Shown piece after piece: positions 6,333 through 7,699 of a stretch of 7,699 bases of DNA (positions within the stretch are counted from its first letter, which is position 1; each line of letters starts with the position of its first letter). Location of the stretch: positions 1 through 7,699 of the forward strand of contig JAGWRL010000193.1 in assembly GCA_028876585.1 (NCBI GenBank), read 5' to 3'. The stretch is from Pseudomonadota bacterium (GTDB lineage Bacteria > Pseudomonadota > Alphaproteobacteria > Rhizobiales > Beijerinckiaceae). The notes under the pieces are model-generated. The model was not told where the DNA came from, made no database searches, and saw only the letters and a program-made list of their open reading frames with translations. The position numbers and the translations under genes are program-made.

Positions 6333-7699
6333 TCAGTGATCGGCGGCGCGCGCGGCGTCGGCGAGTTGATGCTCCGCCGCATCCGCCGAGGCGACGCCGT
6401 TGTAATAGGCGTTGAGCACGACCGCGACCAGCGTCGTCAGAATGATGCCGGAGCCAAGCACCGGCTTCAGCGGGCCGTAAAAATTCTTGAAGAAGTCCGG
6501 CGCGACGGTGGGGATGAGGCCGAAGCCGAGGGCGATCGCGACGATGAACAGATTGTTGCGGTTGTTGCGGAAATCGACGGCGCCAAGAATGCGCACGCCC
6601 GTCGCCGCGACCATGCCGAACATCACGATGCCCGCGCCGCCGAGCACCTCGACCGGCACCGAGGCGACCAAAGCGGCGAGCTTCGGCAGCACGCTGAGCA
6701 CGATGAGGATCACGCCGCCGGCCGCCGCGACATAGCGCGAGCGCACGCCGGTGACGCCGACGAGCCCGACGTTCTGCGAGAACGAGGTGTAGGGGAAGGC
6801 GTTGAACACGCCGCCGAGGATCGTGCCGAGGCCGTCCGCGCGCAGACCGCGTGCGATGTCAGAGGGGCCGATCGGCTTGCCGGTCATTTCGCCCAGCGCC
6901 AGGAACATGCCGGTCGATTCGATCATCACCACGACCATGACGACGCACATCGTGAGGATGGGGCCGGCGGAGAACGTCGGCAGGCCGAACTGGAACGGCG
7001 TCACCACGCCAAATGCGGGCGCCGAAGCCATCGCCCCGAAACTCATCTTGCCCACCGCCGCGGCGACGCCGGCGCCGACGACAATGCCGATCAGCACCGA
7101 GATATTGGCGACAAATCCCCTGCCGAACCGGCTGACGGCGAGGATCACGATCAGCACCAGCAGCGACAGGGCGAAGCCGTCGAGCGCGTCGCGGTTGGGA
7201 TTGGGCGTGACGCCCTTCATCACCCCGTCGACGATCTTGGGAACCATGCGCGGCCCTTCGGCCCAGTCGACGCCGATCTTCATCAGCGACACCCCGATGA
7301 CGAGAATGATCGAGCCGGTCACGACGGCGGGAAACAACCGCACCAGTGAACTCATCAACGGCGCGGCGAGAAAGGCGAAGACGCCGGCGCCGATGACCGC
7401 GCCATAGACCATCAACAACGCCGAGGCCGGTACGAAGCCCGCGCCGGCCGCTTCCTTGGCCGAGGCGATCAGCGCGAGCATCGGCGCGACGGAAGCGAAG
7501 GTGACGCCCATCATCACCGGCAAGCGGATGCCGACGAAGGGAAGCCCAAGGGATTGCACCAGCGAGGCGAGGCCGCAGGCCAGAATATCGGCCGAGATCA
7601 GGATGGCGCGCTGCTCCGGCGGCAGGCCGAGCGCGCCCGCGACGATCAGCGGCACGGCGACGGCGCCCGCATACATCACCAGCACATGTTGCAGGCCGA
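6333..7699 (-). CDS. NCS2-family purine permease (xanthine/urate type), 5' end outside window
   Basis: Inner-membrane nucleobase:cation symporter of the NCS2 (uracil-xanthine permease) family. The visible 454 codons lack the N-terminal start, which lies beyond 7699. The first complete codons read GLQHVLVMYAGAVAVPL, carrying the QH motif of transmembrane segment 1, so an apparent GTG start at 7685 is internal. Further family landmarks are IESTGMFLALGEMTG (around 6880-6925), with the substrate-site glutamate, and the signature QNVGLVGVTGVRSR (about 6735-6776), which fits the NCS2 pattern QNxGxxxxT[RKG]. The rest is a succession of hydrophobic segments, about 13 visible, and a short hydrophilic tail ending in AADH. 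The neighbouring genes favour xanthine or urate over uracil as substrate, but specificity cannot be read with certainty. It is convergent with hiuH; its stop is 13 bases from that of the OHCU decarboxylase-like remnant, and no terminator hairpin with a T-run is visible between them. Confidence 0.93.
   Translation of the reverse strand, partial: GLQHVLVMYAGAVAVPLIVAGALGLPPEQRAILISADILACGLASLVQSLGLPFVGIRLPVMMGVTFASVAPMLALIASAKEAAGAGFVPASALLMVYGAVIGAGVFAFLAAPLMSSLVRLFPAVVTGSIILVIGVSLMKIGVDWAEGPRMVPKIVDGVMKGVTPNPNRDALDGFALSLLVLIVILAVSRFGRGFVANISVLIGIVVGAGVAAAVGKMSFGAMASAPAFGVVTPFQFGLPTFSAGPILTMCVVMVVVMIESTGMFLALGEMTGKPIGPSDIARGLRADGLGTILGGVFNAFPYTSFSQNVGLVGVTGVRSRYVAAAGGVILIVLSVLPKLAALVASVPVEVLGGAGIVMFGMVAATGVRILGAVDFRNNRNNLFIVAIALGFGLIPTVAPDFFKNFYGPLKPVLGSGIILTTLVAVVLNAYYNGVASADAAEHQLADAARAADH

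Noticed and set aside
6336..7349. A 337-codon plus-strand open frame opposite the permease
   Set aside because: It is dominated by Asp, His, Arg and Glu without domain features, the usual antisense reflection of a hydrophobic membrane protein gene.
7683..7685. GTG at 7685 as the permease start
   Set aside because: The codons before it read G-L-Q-H, the conserved first-helix motif of NCS2 transporters, so the gene continues beyond the window.

Overview
The window is a purine (urate/allantoin) catabolism locus from a GC-rich Gram-negative bacterium, most likely an alphaproteobacterium of the Rhizobiales/Hyphomicrobiales type. That placement rests on base composition, codon use and the presence of a membrane-bound, cytochrome-c-fused urate hydroxylase (PuuD); no rRNA or other phylogenetic marker is present.

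Layout. Positions 1-4697 hold a tightly packed minus-strand operon read right to left: urate hydroxylase puuD (4697-3480), an M20-family allantoate amidohydrolase-like enzyme (3483-2236), a DUF3830 cyclophilin-like small protein of unknown function (2215-1802) and glyoxylate carboligase gcl (1776-1). Gaps are a 4-base ATGA overlap, 20 bases and 25 bases. A 104-base divergent promoter region (4698-4801) carries a perfect 15-base inverted repeat at its midpoint and separates the operon from a plus-strand LysR-type regulator (4802-5770). After a 91-base gap with an A/T-rich island come plus-strand 5-hydroxyisourate hydrolase hiuH (5862-6215) and a short in-frame stretch resembling the C-terminus of OHCU decarboxylase (6216-6320). 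A convergent NCS2 purine permease (6333 to beyond 7699, start outside the window) closes the region.

How the genes fit together. The permease would bring in xanthine, urate or a related purine. PuuD oxidises urate to 5-hydroxyisourate and passes electrons to its cytochrome c domain rather than making hydrogen peroxide. HiuH opens 5-hydroxyisourate to OHCU. An OHCU decarboxylase (only a possible vestige here) and an allantoinase (not in the window) would give allantoate. The M20 enzyme releases ammonia from allantoate, a ureidoglycolate-processing step (not recognised here) gives glyoxylate, and Gcl condenses two glyoxylates to tartronate semialdehyde, moving purine carbon into central metabolism. 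The LysR protein is the obvious candidate regulator.

Most worth a second look: the apparent OHCU decarboxylase remnant directly after hiuH, the DUF3830 protein placed between allantoate hydrolysis and glyoxylate use where no ureidoglycolate enzyme is seen, and the related inverted repeats upstream of puuD/lysR and of hiuH. I see no mobile elements, CRISPR arrays, tRNA or rRNA genes, and no convincing intrinsic terminators.
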